A stretch of 64,000 nucleotides of DNA, from contig NZ_JADMLG010000001.1 in NCBI RefSeq assembly GCF_015674855.1, positions 302,193-366,192 of the forward strand. The letters run 5' to 3'. This document shows, in pieces, positions 16,651-25,993 of the stretch. Positions within the stretch are counted from its first letter, which is position 1. The number at the start of each line of letters is the position of its first letter. The stretch is from Nocardia bovistercoris. GTDB lineage: Bacteria; Actinomycetota; Actinomycetes; Mycobacteriales; Mycobacteriaceae. The notes under the pieces are model-generated. The model was not told the DNA's origin, ran no database searches, and saw only the letters and a program-made list of their open reading frames with translations. A program made the translations under genes and the position numbers.

Positions 16651-18308
16651 AGCACCCTCCTCAGCCGGGCGTCACCCGGCACCGCGACCTCACCGACGCC
16701 ACCGCCGCCGCGTCCCGGCGCGGCGGGCACGGCCTGGATCATGCGCCCCTGACCGGCGTAGACGCCGACCTGCGCGGGCCCGCGCGGACCGAACGAACTG
16801 AACACCAGATCTCCCGGTCGCGCCCGGCTCATCGACACCTCGCTGCCCGATTCCCACTGCTGTTCGGCGGTGCGCGGCAAGGTCACCGAACCGGAGGAGG
16901 CGGCGAAGACCGCGGCCGAGGTGAGGCCGGGACCGTCGAGTCCGCCGCCGGTGGGGCCCTGCGGTCCGCCGCCGCCCCACACGTAGGGTGTGCCGAGCCA
17001 TTCGTGGGCCGCCTCGACGATCTGTTCGCCCTGATCGCCCTCCCCCGGCGTGAACCGGCCGGTGGACCCCGCAGCCCGGTACTGCGGCTCCATCGCGAGG
17101 ATATTGCGCACGTAGGGCTGGGTTTCGGAATAGTGCGCCGCGTACTGGTTGGGCATGCCGCCCGAGGCGAGCACCGCGCCCTCGCCCGCGTTGTATGCGG
17201 CCAGGGTGAGCGCGGTGAGATCGCCCTGCACCGATCCTTCGGCCTGCCACCGCTGGATCTTGTGCGCGATCGCGCACATGTAGCGGCCCTGGCCGATGAT
17301 GGCGTCGCCGTCGTCCCACACGCTGGCGACGCCGTTGCCGTCGGCGTCGATCACATACGGTCTGCCGTCGTCGGGATTGATGGACGCGGCGGTGCCGGGC
17401 AGGAACTGGGCAAGGCCCTGCGCGCCTGCGGGCGAGGTGGCCCCGCGCCGGAATCCGGATTCCTGGCGGCCCTGCGCGGCCAGCACCGAGGAGGTGATCT
17501 GCGGGCAGATCGAACCCGCGCGCCGGTACCAGACCTCGAGTTCGGCGGGCACCTTGCCCGGTGCGAGTGCGCCGCCCGCGCTGCCGAAGCCGAGATTGCA
17601 CCGCGGATCGGTCGAATACCACTGCGCGCCACCGAGGTCGGGGGTCGGCGCGCCGTCGAGCCATGGCATCGGGTCGATCTGGCGGCCGCCGGTGAACCGC
17701 CCGCCCGGCACGATCTCGAAATGCAGGTGCGGACCGCTGGATTGGCCCGCGGAACCGACCAGCCCGATCTGCTGGCCCGCGCGCACCGTGTCGCCGACGC
17801 GCACCAGCACACCGCTGTCCCACATGTGCCCGTACACCGCCGAATAGGACCGGCCGTTGGTGTCGACGGAATCCACCACGATCCAGTTGCCGAAACCCGA
17901 AGCGGGACCGGCGGCGACGACGCGGCCGTCGGAGACCGAGAACATCGGCGTGCCGTCGGGGGCCGCCATGTCGACGCCCTTGTGTTCGCCGCCGCGCGAA
18001 CCGAAGGTGTCCGAAATCGAGAAAGTACCGGTCGCCAGCGGCAGCGTGCGGCGCAGCGGGCCCGCGCCCGCGGCGAGCGACGGTGTCGCGGTGGCGGTCG
18101 CGCGCGCGGTCGCGCCGGTGGTCACGTTCGCGGCCGCGGTGGCGTCGCCGGGGACGCTGCCGCCGAGCGAGGGCAGCGCCGAGCGCGAGCCGAGCACCGA
18201 GGCGCCCTCGCACGGATCGTCCACAGCGGGCATGACGATGACGAGCACCACGGCCATCAGCCCGATCACCGCGCCCATCGCGGCCCACAGGACGCCTTTG
18301 GCGCTCAC
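16647..18308 (-). CDS. Three-domain murein hydrolase of the T4SS (M23 + lytic transglycosylase + degenerate NlpC/P60)
   Basis: A 553-residue VirB1-like protein with one membrane segment (6-26). The M23/LytM peptidase domain keeps its zinc ligands His109-x3-Asp113 (HKGVD) and His194-x-His196 (HLHFE). A lytic transglycosylase domain follows, with catalytic Glu283 (RQESGF). The C-terminal NlpC/P60 domain lacks the catalytic Cys: the usual DCSG reads DGPG at 458-461, and the usual His reads Gln513 (QVGVYAG). So two domains look active and one looks dead. Such enzymes open peptidoglycan for the secretion channel. The start GTG 18308 overlaps the preceding gene's TGA; a longer frame to 18509 is not used. 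Confidence 0.9.
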   Translation of the reverse strand: MSAKGVLWAAMGAVIGLMAVVLVIVMPAVDDPCEGASVLGSRSALPSLGGSVPGDATAAANVTTGATARATATATPSLAAGAGPLRRTLPLATGTFSISDTFGSRGGEHKGVDMAAPDGTPMFSVSDGRVVAAGPASGFGNWIVVDSVDTNGRSYSAVYGHMWDSGVLVRVGDTVRAGQQIGLVGSAGQSSGPHLHFEIVPGGRFTGGRQIDPMPWLDGAPTPDLGGAQWYSTDPRCNLGFGSAGGALAPGKVPAELEVWYRRAGSICPQITSSVLAAQGRQESGFRRGATSPAGAQGLAQFLPGTAASINPDDGRPYVIDADGNGVASVWDDGDAIIGQGRYMCAIAHKIQRWQAEGSVQGDLTALTLAAYNAGEGAVLASGGMPNQYAAHYSETQPYVRNILAMEPQYRAAGSTGRFTPGEGDQGEQIVEAAHEWLGTPYVWGGGGPQGPTGGGLDGPGLTSAAVFAASSGSVTLPRTAEQQWESGSEVSMSRARPGDLVFSSFGPRGPAQVGVYAGQGRMIQAVPAAPGRGGGGVGEVAVPGDARLRRVL

Positions 18309-18613
18309 GTGCGGCGGCGGGATTCGTTGAGGGTGTCGGCCAGCGCGCGGTTCATCTCCGCTGCGGCGGCCAATTGTTGTTGCAGCAGCGCCACTTCGCG
18401 GCGCAGCGCGGTCGCGTCCATTCGTTCCGGACTCGACCCCTGCGCGGCGCGGACCCAGTTGCGCACCGAATTGGTGTGCACGCCGATCTGATCGGCCACC
18501 ACCCGGCACGCCTCCGACTCGCTGCTGAGACTCTCGGTGAGCGCGATCACCTGCTCGACAGCGGCCTTACGCACCTCGGGCGAGACCCTGCGATAGGAGC
18601 GCTGCGGCATCAT
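18305..18613 (-). CDS. IS3 OrfA-like helix-turn-helix protein inside the T4SS operon
   Basis: A 102-residue protein with the transposase OrfA pattern: a basic start (QRSYRRVSPEVRKAAVE), a helix-turn-helix ending in HTNSVRNWVRAAQ, and a C-terminal heptad helix (LRREVALLQQQLAAAAE) like the OrfA leucine zipper. No OrfB integrase or terminal inverted repeats follow; the next gene is the murein hydrolase, joined by a GTGA overlap. It is therefore probably a domesticated DNA-binding protein rather than a mobile element. Start taken at ATG 18613 (a second ATG follows at 18610). A role as operon regulator or DNA-processing factor is inference. Confidence 0.75.
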   Translation of the reverse strand: MMPQRSYRRVSPEVRKAAVEQVIALTESLSSESEACRVVADQIGVHTNSVRNWVRAAQGSSPERMDATALRREVALLQQQLAAAAEMNRALADTLNESRRRT

Positions 18614-18662
18614 CGCGCACCACGTCTCCCGCCCGTCCCCCTCCGGTGCGCGGCCCGCTCGC

Positions 18663-21005
18663 TCATGCCGCGCTCCCGCTCGGCGAATCCTTGTCGCGCC
18701 TGGTGGATTCGGTGAACTCACTGAAGCGCTGATTGGTGTCGTGGATGCCGCTTTCCTTCTCCGACATCGTGAATTCCATGTGGAAGGGGATGCCGGGACG
18801 GCGGTCCTCACCGATCTTGAGCAGGAACTTGCCGGTGCCGGGCGGCGATGGCCGCTGCTGCCCCGGCTTGAGTGCCTCGCCGGTGAGTGCTTGCGGCGCC
18901 GACCATCCGGTGACCATCTCCTCCTCGGCGGAGGTGAAAGGCACCGTCGAATCGAGGCGCTTGACCTCCTCGGCGGGCAGCGCGCCGAAGATCTTGGCGC
19001 GGGCGCGTTCCAGGAAGCCGAGCGCCTTGGCGATGGCGGCTTCGGTGCCGAGCGACTGGAGGTCCTTGATGGTGTGGCTGATCATGATGAGCGCGGTGGC
19101 GATGCTGCGCTGCAGGCGCGTCAGCTCGTCAACGCGGTCGACCATGAAGTCGCCGAGGCCGAGCACCTGCCACAGCTCGTCCATCACGACCTGGAAGTAG
19201 CGCTGCGGGCCGAGTTTCGCGTCGGCGAGCACGTGCGCCGCCTCCACCGAGGCGAATCCGTCGGCCCAGCAGGCCAGCATGACCGCGGCCTTGAGCTTCT
19301 TGTCGCCGGTGGGGATGTGCGAGACGTCGATGCAGACCGCGACCGAGCCGGTGTCGATGGGCACCGAGGTCTGGCCGTTGAAGATCGCGCCGAAGGGACC
19401 CTGGGTGAGCGCGCGCAGCGAACGGCGCAGCCCCTTGATGGCGTTCTGGTATTCGTTCGGGTCGTCGGCGCCCGCGTCGAGCATCAACTCCTCGCCGCCC
19501 GCGACGATCACCTCGAGCAGGTTCTCCATGATCGGCGGCTGGTCCGGGGTGTAACCGCTGCCGGGCTGGTAGAGGATGCGCAGGGCGGTGGAGATCAGCG
19601 TCTCCTCGTAGTCGCGCACCCGCGCGCCGCGCACCAGTTCCACCAGGCCCGCGATGAGCGTGACCTGCCTGGCGCGCAGGTCCTGGAGCACCTGTGTCTG
19701 CAGCACCGGGAATTCGTCGAGGCGCGGCACCACCGAACCGAGGACGCCCGCGGCCAGCGGATTGAGTTTGCCGTGCCCGTAGCCGAGGTCGATGACCTGA
19801 CCGCCGACCAACTCCACCATCCGGCGGTAGTCCGGTTTCACGTCGGCGAGGATGAGCGGGGTGATGCCCTGCGCGATGCCGCCGAGCACGATCCGGCGCA
19901 CCAGCGAGGATTTGCCGAAACCGTTGAGGCCGAGCACGAACAGGCTCGGCGCGGTGATGAAACTGCCGCGCAGGAACCAGTTCATCGGGTCGAAGCAGAC
20001 CGGTGCGCCGGTGTGCAGGTGCGAACCGAGCGGCGTGCCGATCAGCGGCGCGCCCGCGCCCACCGACCACGGCCACAGCCCGGCCACCTGCGCGGTGGTG
20101 GCGCGGTACTCCACCGGCCTGCCGACCACGTTCATCCGGCCGCCGCCCGCGCCCGCGTAGCCGCGGTCGGTCAATTGCGCTGTGCTGCGGTCGAATCCGT
20201 CCTCGATGGTCTGCTCGGCGCGCGCGGCGTAGTTGCGCCTGCGGATGTCGTCGGTGCGGACGCGGAAGGTGGCCCACGCCGCGCGCACCCCCGAACCCTC
20301 GCGGCTGATCTGCTCGAGTTTGGCTCTCGTCGCCGCGTCCAGCAGCGGCGGACCGGACTGTTTGCGCTTGTCCGCCTTGGCTTTCGCGCGCCGCGCCGCC
20401 TTGTCGAGCGGCGGGGTGCCCATGGCGCGGTCGGCGGTGTGGTCCACCTTGTCCTGGCGCGGCTGCGGACGCCCCTGCCTCGGCGCGCCGCGCAGCGGAC
20501 CCCCGCGCTCCTGGCGCGGCGTCACCCGTTCCGGCGGCGCGGCGGGACGCTCGGCGCGCGGCAGGCCCGCACGGTCGGGACGGTATCCGCCGGTCCGGTC
20601 CTGGCGCGGCGCACCGCGATTCGCGCCGCGACCGGGCTCGACGTGCGGACGCCCGTGCTCGGTCCGATCGGAGCGGGCGCCGCCCGCGCGCCCGGCGCCG
20701 GGACGCGGTCGCCGCTCCTCGCCCGCGGCCCTGTGCTCCCGGTCGGAGGCGGATCCGGTGTCGACGCGCGAGTCGCCGCTCACGCCCCTGGCCAGCCTGC
20801 GCGCCCGGTCGACGAGATCGTCGGAACCGCTGGTGCGCTGGCCGCCGCGCGGGCGACCCGGCGGACGCTCCTCGACTGCGGGACCGAAGGGGCCGTCGCC
20901 CCGGTCGCCGAAAGAGGCGTCGATGCCGGGCTCGAAGGGGACCTCGTCCCGCTCGCGCCGGACGCCGCCGCGCTCCTGAACCGGTGGCTCGTACTCGCGT
21001 GCCAT
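18663..21005 (-). CDS. VirB4-type T4SS ATPase with long disordered N terminus
   Basis: A 780-residue protein. Residues 1-220 are Arg/Gly/Pro-rich and look disordered. The conserved ATPase carries Walker A (GLNGFGKSS, 359-367) and Walker B (VVMDELW, 606-612), with motifs (DVKPDYRRMVELVGG, LDLGYG-like) of the VirB4/TraC/ConE family of Gram-positive systems. VirB4 powers assembly and substrate transfer. No membrane segment is predicted; the N-terminal part of the VirB4 fold appears to be supplied by the separate SCO6880-like protein encoded just upstream. ATG 21005 is 7 bases after that gene's stop. Confidence 0.93.
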   Translation of the reverse strand: MAREYEPPVQERGGVRRERDEVPFEPGIDASFGDRGDGPFGPAVEERPPGRPRGGQRTSGSDDLVDRARRLARGVSGDSRVDTGSASDREHRAAGEERRPRPGAGRAGGARSDRTEHGRPHVEPGRGANRGAPRQDRTGGYRPDRAGLPRAERPAAPPERVTPRQERGGPLRGAPRQGRPQPRQDKVDHTADRAMGTPPLDKAARRAKAKADKRKQSGPPLLDAATRAKLEQISREGSGVRAAWATFRVRTDDIRRRNYAARAEQTIEDGFDRSTAQLTDRGYAGAGGGRMNVVGRPVEYRATTAQVAGLWPWSVGAGAPLIGTPLGSHLHTGAPVCFDPMNWFLRGSFITAPSLFVLGLNGFGKSSLVRRIVLGGIAQGITPLILADVKPDYRRMVELVGGQVIDLGYGHGKLNPLAAGVLGSVVPRLDEFPVLQTQVLQDLRARQVTLIAGLVELVRGARVRDYEETLISTALRILYQPGSGYTPDQPPIMENLLEVIVAGGEELMLDAGADDPNEYQNAIKGLRRSLRALTQGPFGAIFNGQTSVPIDTGSVAVCIDVSHIPTGDKKLKAAVMLACWADGFASVEAAHVLADAKLGPQRYFQVVMDELWQVLGLGDFMVDRVDELTRLQRSIATALIMISHTIKDLQSLGTEAAIAKALGFLERARAKIFGALPAEEVKRLDSTVPFTSAEEEMVTGWSAPQALTGEALKPGQQRPSPPGTGKFLLKIGEDRRPGIPFHMEFTMSEKESGIHDTNQRFSEFTESTRRDKDSPSGSAA

Positions 21006-21012
21006 GAATCGC

Positions 21013-22503
21013 TCACCCCGCCAATGCCTTCGGAATTGTCGCGTGCTCCGGCAGGATCACCCCGCAGCCGAGCGAGGCCGCGAAGGCCGCCGCCTGATAG
21101 CGGTAACACCGCCGGATCTTCAACCGCGCCTGCGTGGACAGGTCGCGGGTAATGGCTTCGATGCGCGGCAGGTCGCCGCGCAGGGGTTCGGTGATGGTCA
21201 CCAGCGCCCCGAAGCGGGTCACGCCGTGACCCCGTGCTTGTTCCTCGCGCGCCTGCTGGGTGGCGCCGACGCGCAACGTCGCGGCTGCCGAGACGACACC
21301 GCGTTCGCTCTGCTGGGCCACCAGGGCGTTCTTGAAGTCGTCGTCCACGATCTCGGCGGCGTCGGCGGCCGAATGCGGGCGGTACACGATCGCGATGCGC
21401 TTGCGCGGCACTTCGGGATTCGGCGCGAGCAGCCGCTGCAGCACCCGCTCGTCCACCGCGCCCTCGGGCGCGGCGTCCATCTCCCAGGTGACCGAGCGGC
21501 CGCCGTCGTGGATGAAGTGGTCCCACTTCTCGTCGTGCGAGACCGGACCGGCGTCGGCCCAGTCCAGCCCGTGCCCTTCGGGTTCGGAGGCGGCGACCTC
21601 GAGGTCGGCTTGGGAGGCCGGATCGTAGCTGCGCCGGATGAACGAGATCACCTCGTCGGCCGACATCGGCTGGGCGCGCACACCGGCCTCGGCGAGCGCC
21701 GCGCAGATGCCGGGCAGCCTGCGCCCGATCTCCACGGCCTCCTCGGCCGGGTTCTTGCGCCGCTCGGCGGTGGTGGCCTTGAAGGTGATGGCGACCCGAG
21801 GCAGCAGTTGCACGCGTTCCTGCGGCAGTTCGGTGGCCAGCTCGTACATGACCTGCTGGGCCAGATCCGGCGCCTCGGGCCTGGTGATCGTCGAGACCTC
21901 GGTGAGCAGGCGGTTGCCGGTCTCGGGCACGGTGTCGATCACCGGGACCACGGCGACGATGTCGCTGGTCTGGCCGACCGAGGCGAGGAAGGTGCCCCAC
22001 GCGGAGACCCAGCGGTCGATGACGGGCTGGTCGACCGCCTCGTGTCCTTGCGGCCACGCCCGCAGCACCACCGTGTACTGGGCGAACTGCGGGAGGTGGA
22101 TCATGCCGAAGCTGTAGCCGCCCGCGTCGATGCCTTCGTACAGCTTCGACGGCGCGAGCAGACCCGGCAGCCGGGTGACGCCGCCGGGCACGCGGGAGAA
22201 CCGGCCGCCCCGGTACACGTGCTCGCCGTTGCCGCGCGAACGCATCCAGTTGAACATCATCAATCCCGTCTCGTATCCGGAGCGGCCGCCGGTGCGCCAC
22301 ACCAGGGGAACCATGATCACCACGCCGACGCCGCCGACGATGAAACCCCATTGGAAACCGCCGACCATGGCGGTGATCAGCGCCGTGATCACCACCACGA
22401 AACCGATCACGGTCTCTTCCCAGCGCAGGCCGAAGAGACCTGCGCTGCGGGGCTTCTGCCACAGGCCGTACGAGCGGCGCTCGTAGGTGTCGGTCACAGT
22501 CAT
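21013..22503 (-). CDS. SCO6880/PrgI-like T4SS membrane protein
   Basis: A 496-residue protein with the N-terminal pattern YGLWQKPRSAG and two adjacent membrane segments (about 31-48 and 51-69), followed by a long cytosolic domain. From memory this is the SCO6880 family, in which a PrgI/VirB3-like membrane hairpin is joined to a VirB4 N-terminal-like domain. It should pair with the VirB4 ATPase encoded next. ATG 22503 overlaps the stop of the VirB6-like gene (ATGA). Confidence 0.88.
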   Translation of the reverse strand: MTVTDTYERRSYGLWQKPRSAGLFGLRWEETVIGFVVVITALITAMVGGFQWGFIVGGVGVVIMVPLVWRTGGRSGYETGLMMFNWMRSRGNGEHVYRGGRFSRVPGGVTRLPGLLAPSKLYEGIDAGGYSFGMIHLPQFAQYTVVLRAWPQGHEAVDQPVIDRWVSAWGTFLASVGQTSDIVAVVPVIDTVPETGNRLLTEVSTITRPEAPDLAQQVMYELATELPQERVQLLPRVAITFKATTAERRKNPAEEAVEIGRRLPGICAALAEAGVRAQPMSADEVISFIRRSYDPASQADLEVAASEPEGHGLDWADAGPVSHDEKWDHFIHDGGRSVTWEMDAAPEGAVDERVLQRLLAPNPEVPRKRIAIVYRPHSAADAAEIVDDDFKNALVAQQSERGVVSAAATLRVGATQQAREEQARGHGVTRFGALVTITEPLRGDLPRIEAITRDLSTQARLKIRRCYRYQAAAFAASLGCGVILPEHATIPKALAG

Positions 22504-23975
22504 CGCGGAATGGTGCTCCTCCCGAGGTCGGGCGACCGGTTCGTCCAGCGGTCACCGGCGACGTCACCCATGGTCTGTTCGGCCTTGCCGAGGCCGCTCG
22601 TCGCGGCCCGCGCCGCGCTCGCGCGCCCGACCGCCCTGGACGCACCGGACGGTACTCCGGACGCGCCCTCTTGGCCGGAGGCGCGCGGAGGTTGACCCCC
22701 GCCGCCACCGCCGCCGGACGGCGGCGGCACCGGGCGCGGACCGCCGCCGCGCGGACCGGCGCCGCCCGGACGCGGACCGGCGCCGCCACCGCCGACGTAG
22801 CCCGGCGATCCGGCGCCCGCGGTGGCGCGCACGGCGACCGCCTTGGTGCCGACGGCGCCGAGGGCCGCGGCGGCGACGAGGGTGCCGCCCGCCGCGGTCA
22901 GACCGGAACCGCCGGAGCCGACGATCGCGACCGCGGGGGTGACCAGGCGCATGAGCGCGGGCAGCACGAAGGCGACGCTGCACAGCAGCACGATCGCCAC
23001 CAGCATGCGCTGGGCTTCCTCACCTTCGGGCAGTCCGCCGGTGGAGGTGAGCCCGTCGACGTGGCCCGCGGTGGTGAACGCGATCATGTAGACGATCGCG
23101 GCCACCGGTTTGTAGAGCATGAACGCGATGATCCAGCCGACCAGTTTCGAATAGGACTGCTTACCGATGTTCATCCCGGAAGCGGCGGCGGCCAGCGGGA
23201 GCACGCCGGCGGCGACGAGCAGCAACCCCTGCCTGATGATGGCGAGCACGATCTGCGCGAGCGCTCCGAGCAGCCCGACGATCGCGATGATCAGCACGAG
23301 ACCGGGCGAGAACGCCTGCAACTTGCTGGTCTTGACCATCAACTCGGCGAGATCCTTGGCATTGCCGTTGGTGGCGTCGGTGATCACCCACTCGCTGAAG
23401 CGGTCCGAGGCCTGGGTGCCCGCGACCACGACCGCGCCGAGCATCCAGGAACTGAACACCACCCTGGCGAACATGCGGAACGATTCGATCGCCTCGCCGA
23501 CCGCCGCCCCGCGTCTGGCCTCGGCAAGTCGCGCGCCGGTCAGGATGACCGAGGCGATCAGCAGCAATATCTGGATCTGATACGTGTAGTCGTTGATCGT
23601 GGTGAACAGCGAACCGTTGTCGCTGGCCGCCTCGTTGGGCACCTTCATCCAGAACGTCAACGCCAGGATGATGGCTTCGCCGAGGCCCTTCATCAACGAG
23701 TCGACCACCTTGCCGAAGGTGGAATCCCACGCCTTGTCCTTGACGGCGGTGGCCGCGTCGCCCGGATGGGAGGCCGCGTTGCCCGCCTTGCAGGCCGCCG
23801 AGGCCGCGTCGCCGAGGGAGATGCCGGGCAGGCCGACGTCATCGAGCGTGTCGTGGATCTCGTTGCAGGTGTCGTCGAAACCGTAGGTCTGGCCGTAGGC
23901 CACCGTCGGTGTCGCGATCATCACGGTGAAGATGACCGCGAAGATCGTGAGTAGCCGCCTCACCATTGTGTCCAC
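22500..23975 (-). CDS. VirB6/TrbL-like polytopic channel protein
   Basis: A 491-residue membrane protein with a cleavable-looking signal (1-27, ending TPTVAYG), an extracytoplasmic region with cysteine residues, then at least six hydrophobic segments between about 95 and 350. The C-terminal 110 residues are Gly/Pro-rich and cytosolic. The layout fits the VirB6/TrbL family forming the inner-membrane channel. The start is ATG 23975 or ATG 23966. The 277 bases between it and the next upstream gene at 24253 contain no supported gene. Confidence 0.87.
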   Translation of the reverse strand: MDTMVRRLLTIFAVIFTVMIATPTVAYGQTYGFDDTCNEIHDTLDDVGLPGISLGDAASAACKAGNAASHPGDAATAVKDKAWDSTFGKVVDSLMKGLGEAIILALTFWMKVPNEAASDNGSLFTTINDYTYQIQILLLIASVILTGARLAEARRGAAVGEAIESFRMFARVVFSSWMLGAVVVAGTQASDRFSEWVITDATNGNAKDLAELMVKTSKLQAFSPGLVLIIAIVGLLGALAQIVLAIIRQGLLLVAAGVLPLAAAASGMNIGKQSYSKLVGWIIAFMLYKPVAAIVYMIAFTTAGHVDGLTSTGGLPEGEEAQRMLVAIVLLCSVAFVLPALMRLVTPAVAIVGSGGSGLTAAGGTLVAAAALGAVGTKAVAVRATAGAGSPGYVGGGGAGPRPGGAGPRGGGPRPVPPPSGGGGGGGQPPRASGQEGASGVPSGASRAVGRASAARAATSGLGKAEQTMGDVAGDRWTNRSPDLGRSTIPR

Positions 23976-24252
23976 CCCTCGAAGCTGCGCAGGGACCCGG
24001 TCCGTGCCCGCGCGGCGCGCGAGAGCGGCCGCGAGGTCCGATCGTCTTGTCGCCGAACGATTGTCCGGCCGATGCCCGCCGAGGTCGACGGGCGTTCCAT
24101 TGTCTCCCGCCGGAGTCTCGCGCCCGCACCGATCGCGTAATCCGGTGCGCCCGCTCCGGTATGGCGTGCGTCACCGCGCGGCGCGGACGATGTCCGCCTG
24201 CGCGACAACGTATCCGGGGTACGCGGACCGGGGCGGTCCGCTCGGGAACTGT

Positions 24253-25065
24253 TCACCACGCGGTCCACCCTTCGATCGATTCGATGTACTCGGTCTGCGA
24301 ACCGTTGGACGCCGACGGCTTGAGCCGCCAGTCGCCCGCGTCCCACACCACGACCAGACGCAGTGCGGCCCAGAGCTGTTTGCCGTCGACAACGGGACCG
24401 CGCGAGGCCAGCCGCACGATGGCCAGGTCGTCGGCGTAGTTCTCCACCTTGAACGCGTCGGAGGCGACGAAGTAGCGGGTGATCCGCTCGGGCTGCTGCT
24501 TGGGCAACCGGTCTTCGCCGAGCGCCTTGTCGTAGGCGGTGATCTGCTGCGCCGAGACCCGCACCTGCCGCAGGTAGAGGTCGCGGTCGGCGGGGCGGGC
24601 GTTGATGCGGTAGGTGATCTGCGCCGCGGCCAGCACCGCGCCCTGCGGCGTATGCGAATACCCAACGGCCAGACCGTCTTCGATGCGGGTCGGGCCGTCG
24701 GAGGTGGAGAACGGCACCGAGGCGCCGTACACCCGCTGCCAGCCGAACGGCGACCGCGTGCCCTCCGGCGCCGCACTCAGCCAGTCGATATCGGTGGCCT
24801 TGCGCTGCCGCGCCGGATCCTGCGAAAGCGGTTGCCCGGCCGGATTGTTCGGGATGTCGACGCGCCTGCCGAGAATGTCGAGCTCAGGTGCGGCGAAGCC
24901 CTCGCCGCCCGCCGCGACCGCGACGGGGGCGGCCGCCTCGCCGTCGGAATCGTCACGGCCGATGTACATCACGACGCCGACCACGATGATCAGTGCCAGC
25001 AGCGCCGCGGACGCGATGACACCGAAGGAGACGCGCTCACGCGCGTAGGGCTCCTTCTGACTCAC
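24253..25065 (-). CDS. VirB8/TcpC-like bitopic T4SS protein
   Basis: A 270-residue protein with a short cytosolic tail, one membrane segment (about 14-35) and a C-terminal soluble domain. It is clearly related to the lipoprotein encoded just upstream: 'GPTRIEDGLAVGYSHTPQGA' aligns with 'GPASVTDGAAVDFEHSPPGA', and both end in a 'WRL' strand. This fits an NTF2-like VirB8/TcpC domain that scaffolds the channel. GTG 25065 overlaps the stop of the lipoprotein gene (GTGA). Confidence 0.82.
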   Translation of the reverse strand: MSQKEPYARERVSFGVIASAALLALIIVVGVVMYIGRDDSDGEAAAPVAVAAGGEGFAAPELDILGRRVDIPNNPAGQPLSQDPARQRKATDIDWLSAAPEGTRSPFGWQRVYGASVPFSTSDGPTRIEDGLAVGYSHTPQGAVLAAAQITYRINARPADRDLYLRQVRVSAQQITAYDKALGEDRLPKQQPERITRYFVASDAFKVENYADDLAIVRLASRGPVVDGKQLWAALRLVVVWDAGDWRLKPSASNGSQTEYIESIEGWTAW

Positions 25066-25679
25066 TTCGGTGCCTCCAATGTCACGATGTCGTCGGGTAG
25101 TTCATCGATGGCCTCGACGGGCCGCGCCGTCGATTCCGGGTCGGGCAGTCGCAGTCTCCAATCCTGTTGGAACCATTCGACGGTGGTGTGATTCACCGCC
25201 TTCGAACCGTCGGAATACTCGGTGTAGACCTCGACGGTGCCGCGGCTGTCGCTGTAGTCGGTGATCCGGTACCCGAGCAGCCGCGGCGCGTACTCCGCCG
25301 CGGCAGGTCCGGTGATGGACAGCTGTAATCGGTTCACCGACCACTCGTCGCGCGCGGGCCCCGGCACCACTTCCCCGGCCACCACCTTCGGCCACTGGCT
25401 GTCCGCGGCCACCGAAAGGCGCACGGTGTGGGTGATCGCGGCCACGGCGGCGCCGGGGGGCGAGTGCTCGAAGTCGACGGCGGCGCCGTCGGTGACCGAG
25501 GCGGGCCCCTGCGCGGTCCTCGGCAGGTCGACGCCCTGGAAGTCCTGCCAGCGCACCTGCGTCGGCGCCGCCGCGAGATCGGGCCCGTTCGCGCTCTCGC
25601 CCGCACCGCAGCCCGCCACCGCGACCAGTGCCGCGCCGACCACGCGGACCGCGCGCGAGCGCATCACTGTGGAGTTCAT
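25062..25679 (-). CDS. T4SS-operon lipoprotein, paralogue of the VirB8-like protein
   Basis: A 205-residue protein with a signal ending in lipobox AVAGC (lipidated Cys24). The mature domain is a paralogue of the bitopic protein encoded by the next gene. Having a lipid-anchored and a membrane-anchored version of one fold side by side suggests a hetero-oligomeric extracytoplasmic scaffold; this is inference. Confidence 0.82.
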   Translation of the reverse strand: MNSTVMRSRAVRVVGAALVAVAGCGAGESANGPDLAAAPTQVRWQDFQGVDLPRTAQGPASVTDGAAVDFEHSPPGAAVAAITHTVRLSVAADSQWPKVVAGEVVPGPARDEWSVNRLQLSITGPAAAEYAPRLLGYRITDYSDSRGTVEVYTEYSDGSKAVNHTTVEWFQQDWRLRLPDPESTARPVEAIDELPDDIVTLEAPK

Positions 25680-25710
25680 ATCGGAGCCGTCCGCATCAGG
25701 TACCGGTCGT

Positions 25711-25986
25711 TCACGCCGGCAGGATGGCCAACGCGATGCCGGAGGCCGAGGTGGCCACCACGGCGCCGATGAGGCTCATCAGCACGCCGTGGGTGGCGTC
25801 GTTGACCGCCATATCGCCGCGCACGGCGTTCCACATCCGGCCCGCGGCCATGATCAGCCAGGCCAGGCAGATCAGCAGCACGAACCACAGCAGCCAGTTC
25901 AGCAGCTGCATGAGCGGTTCGAGCACTTCCGACGGCATCCGCTTGTAGGCGAGTGTCTCGATCGCCGAGACGCGCACACTGGACAT
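25711..25986 (-). CDS. Small two-helix membrane protein, pilin-like (VirB2 candidate 2)
   Basis: A 91-residue protein with two hydrophobic segments (about 28-49 and 66-90) separated by a short basic loop. The second ends in AVVATSASGIALAILPA, closely resembling the end of the protein at 25994 (GVVATSAGTIMNAVIGT), so the two genes are tandem paralogues. Size and topology match VirB2/TrbC-type subunits or small T4SS membrane partners. Confidence 0.75.
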   Translation of the reverse strand: MSSVRVSAIETLAYKRMPSEVLEPLMQLLNWLLWFVLLICLAWLIMAAGRMWNAVRGDMAVNDATHGVLMSLIGAVVATSASGIALAILPA

Positions 25987-25993
25987 GTCGACC

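Noticed and set aside
18305..18613. Annotation as an insertion sequence
   Set aside because: No OrfB, terminal inverted repeats or target duplication; the gene overlaps a T4SS gene by GTGA.
23960..24290. Similarity of the sequence before the VirB6-like start to the 3' end of the VirB8-like gene (both read EGWTxW-stop)
   Set aside because: Only about 16 of 21 bases match and the frame upstream is not protein-like, so a partial gene duplication is not supported.
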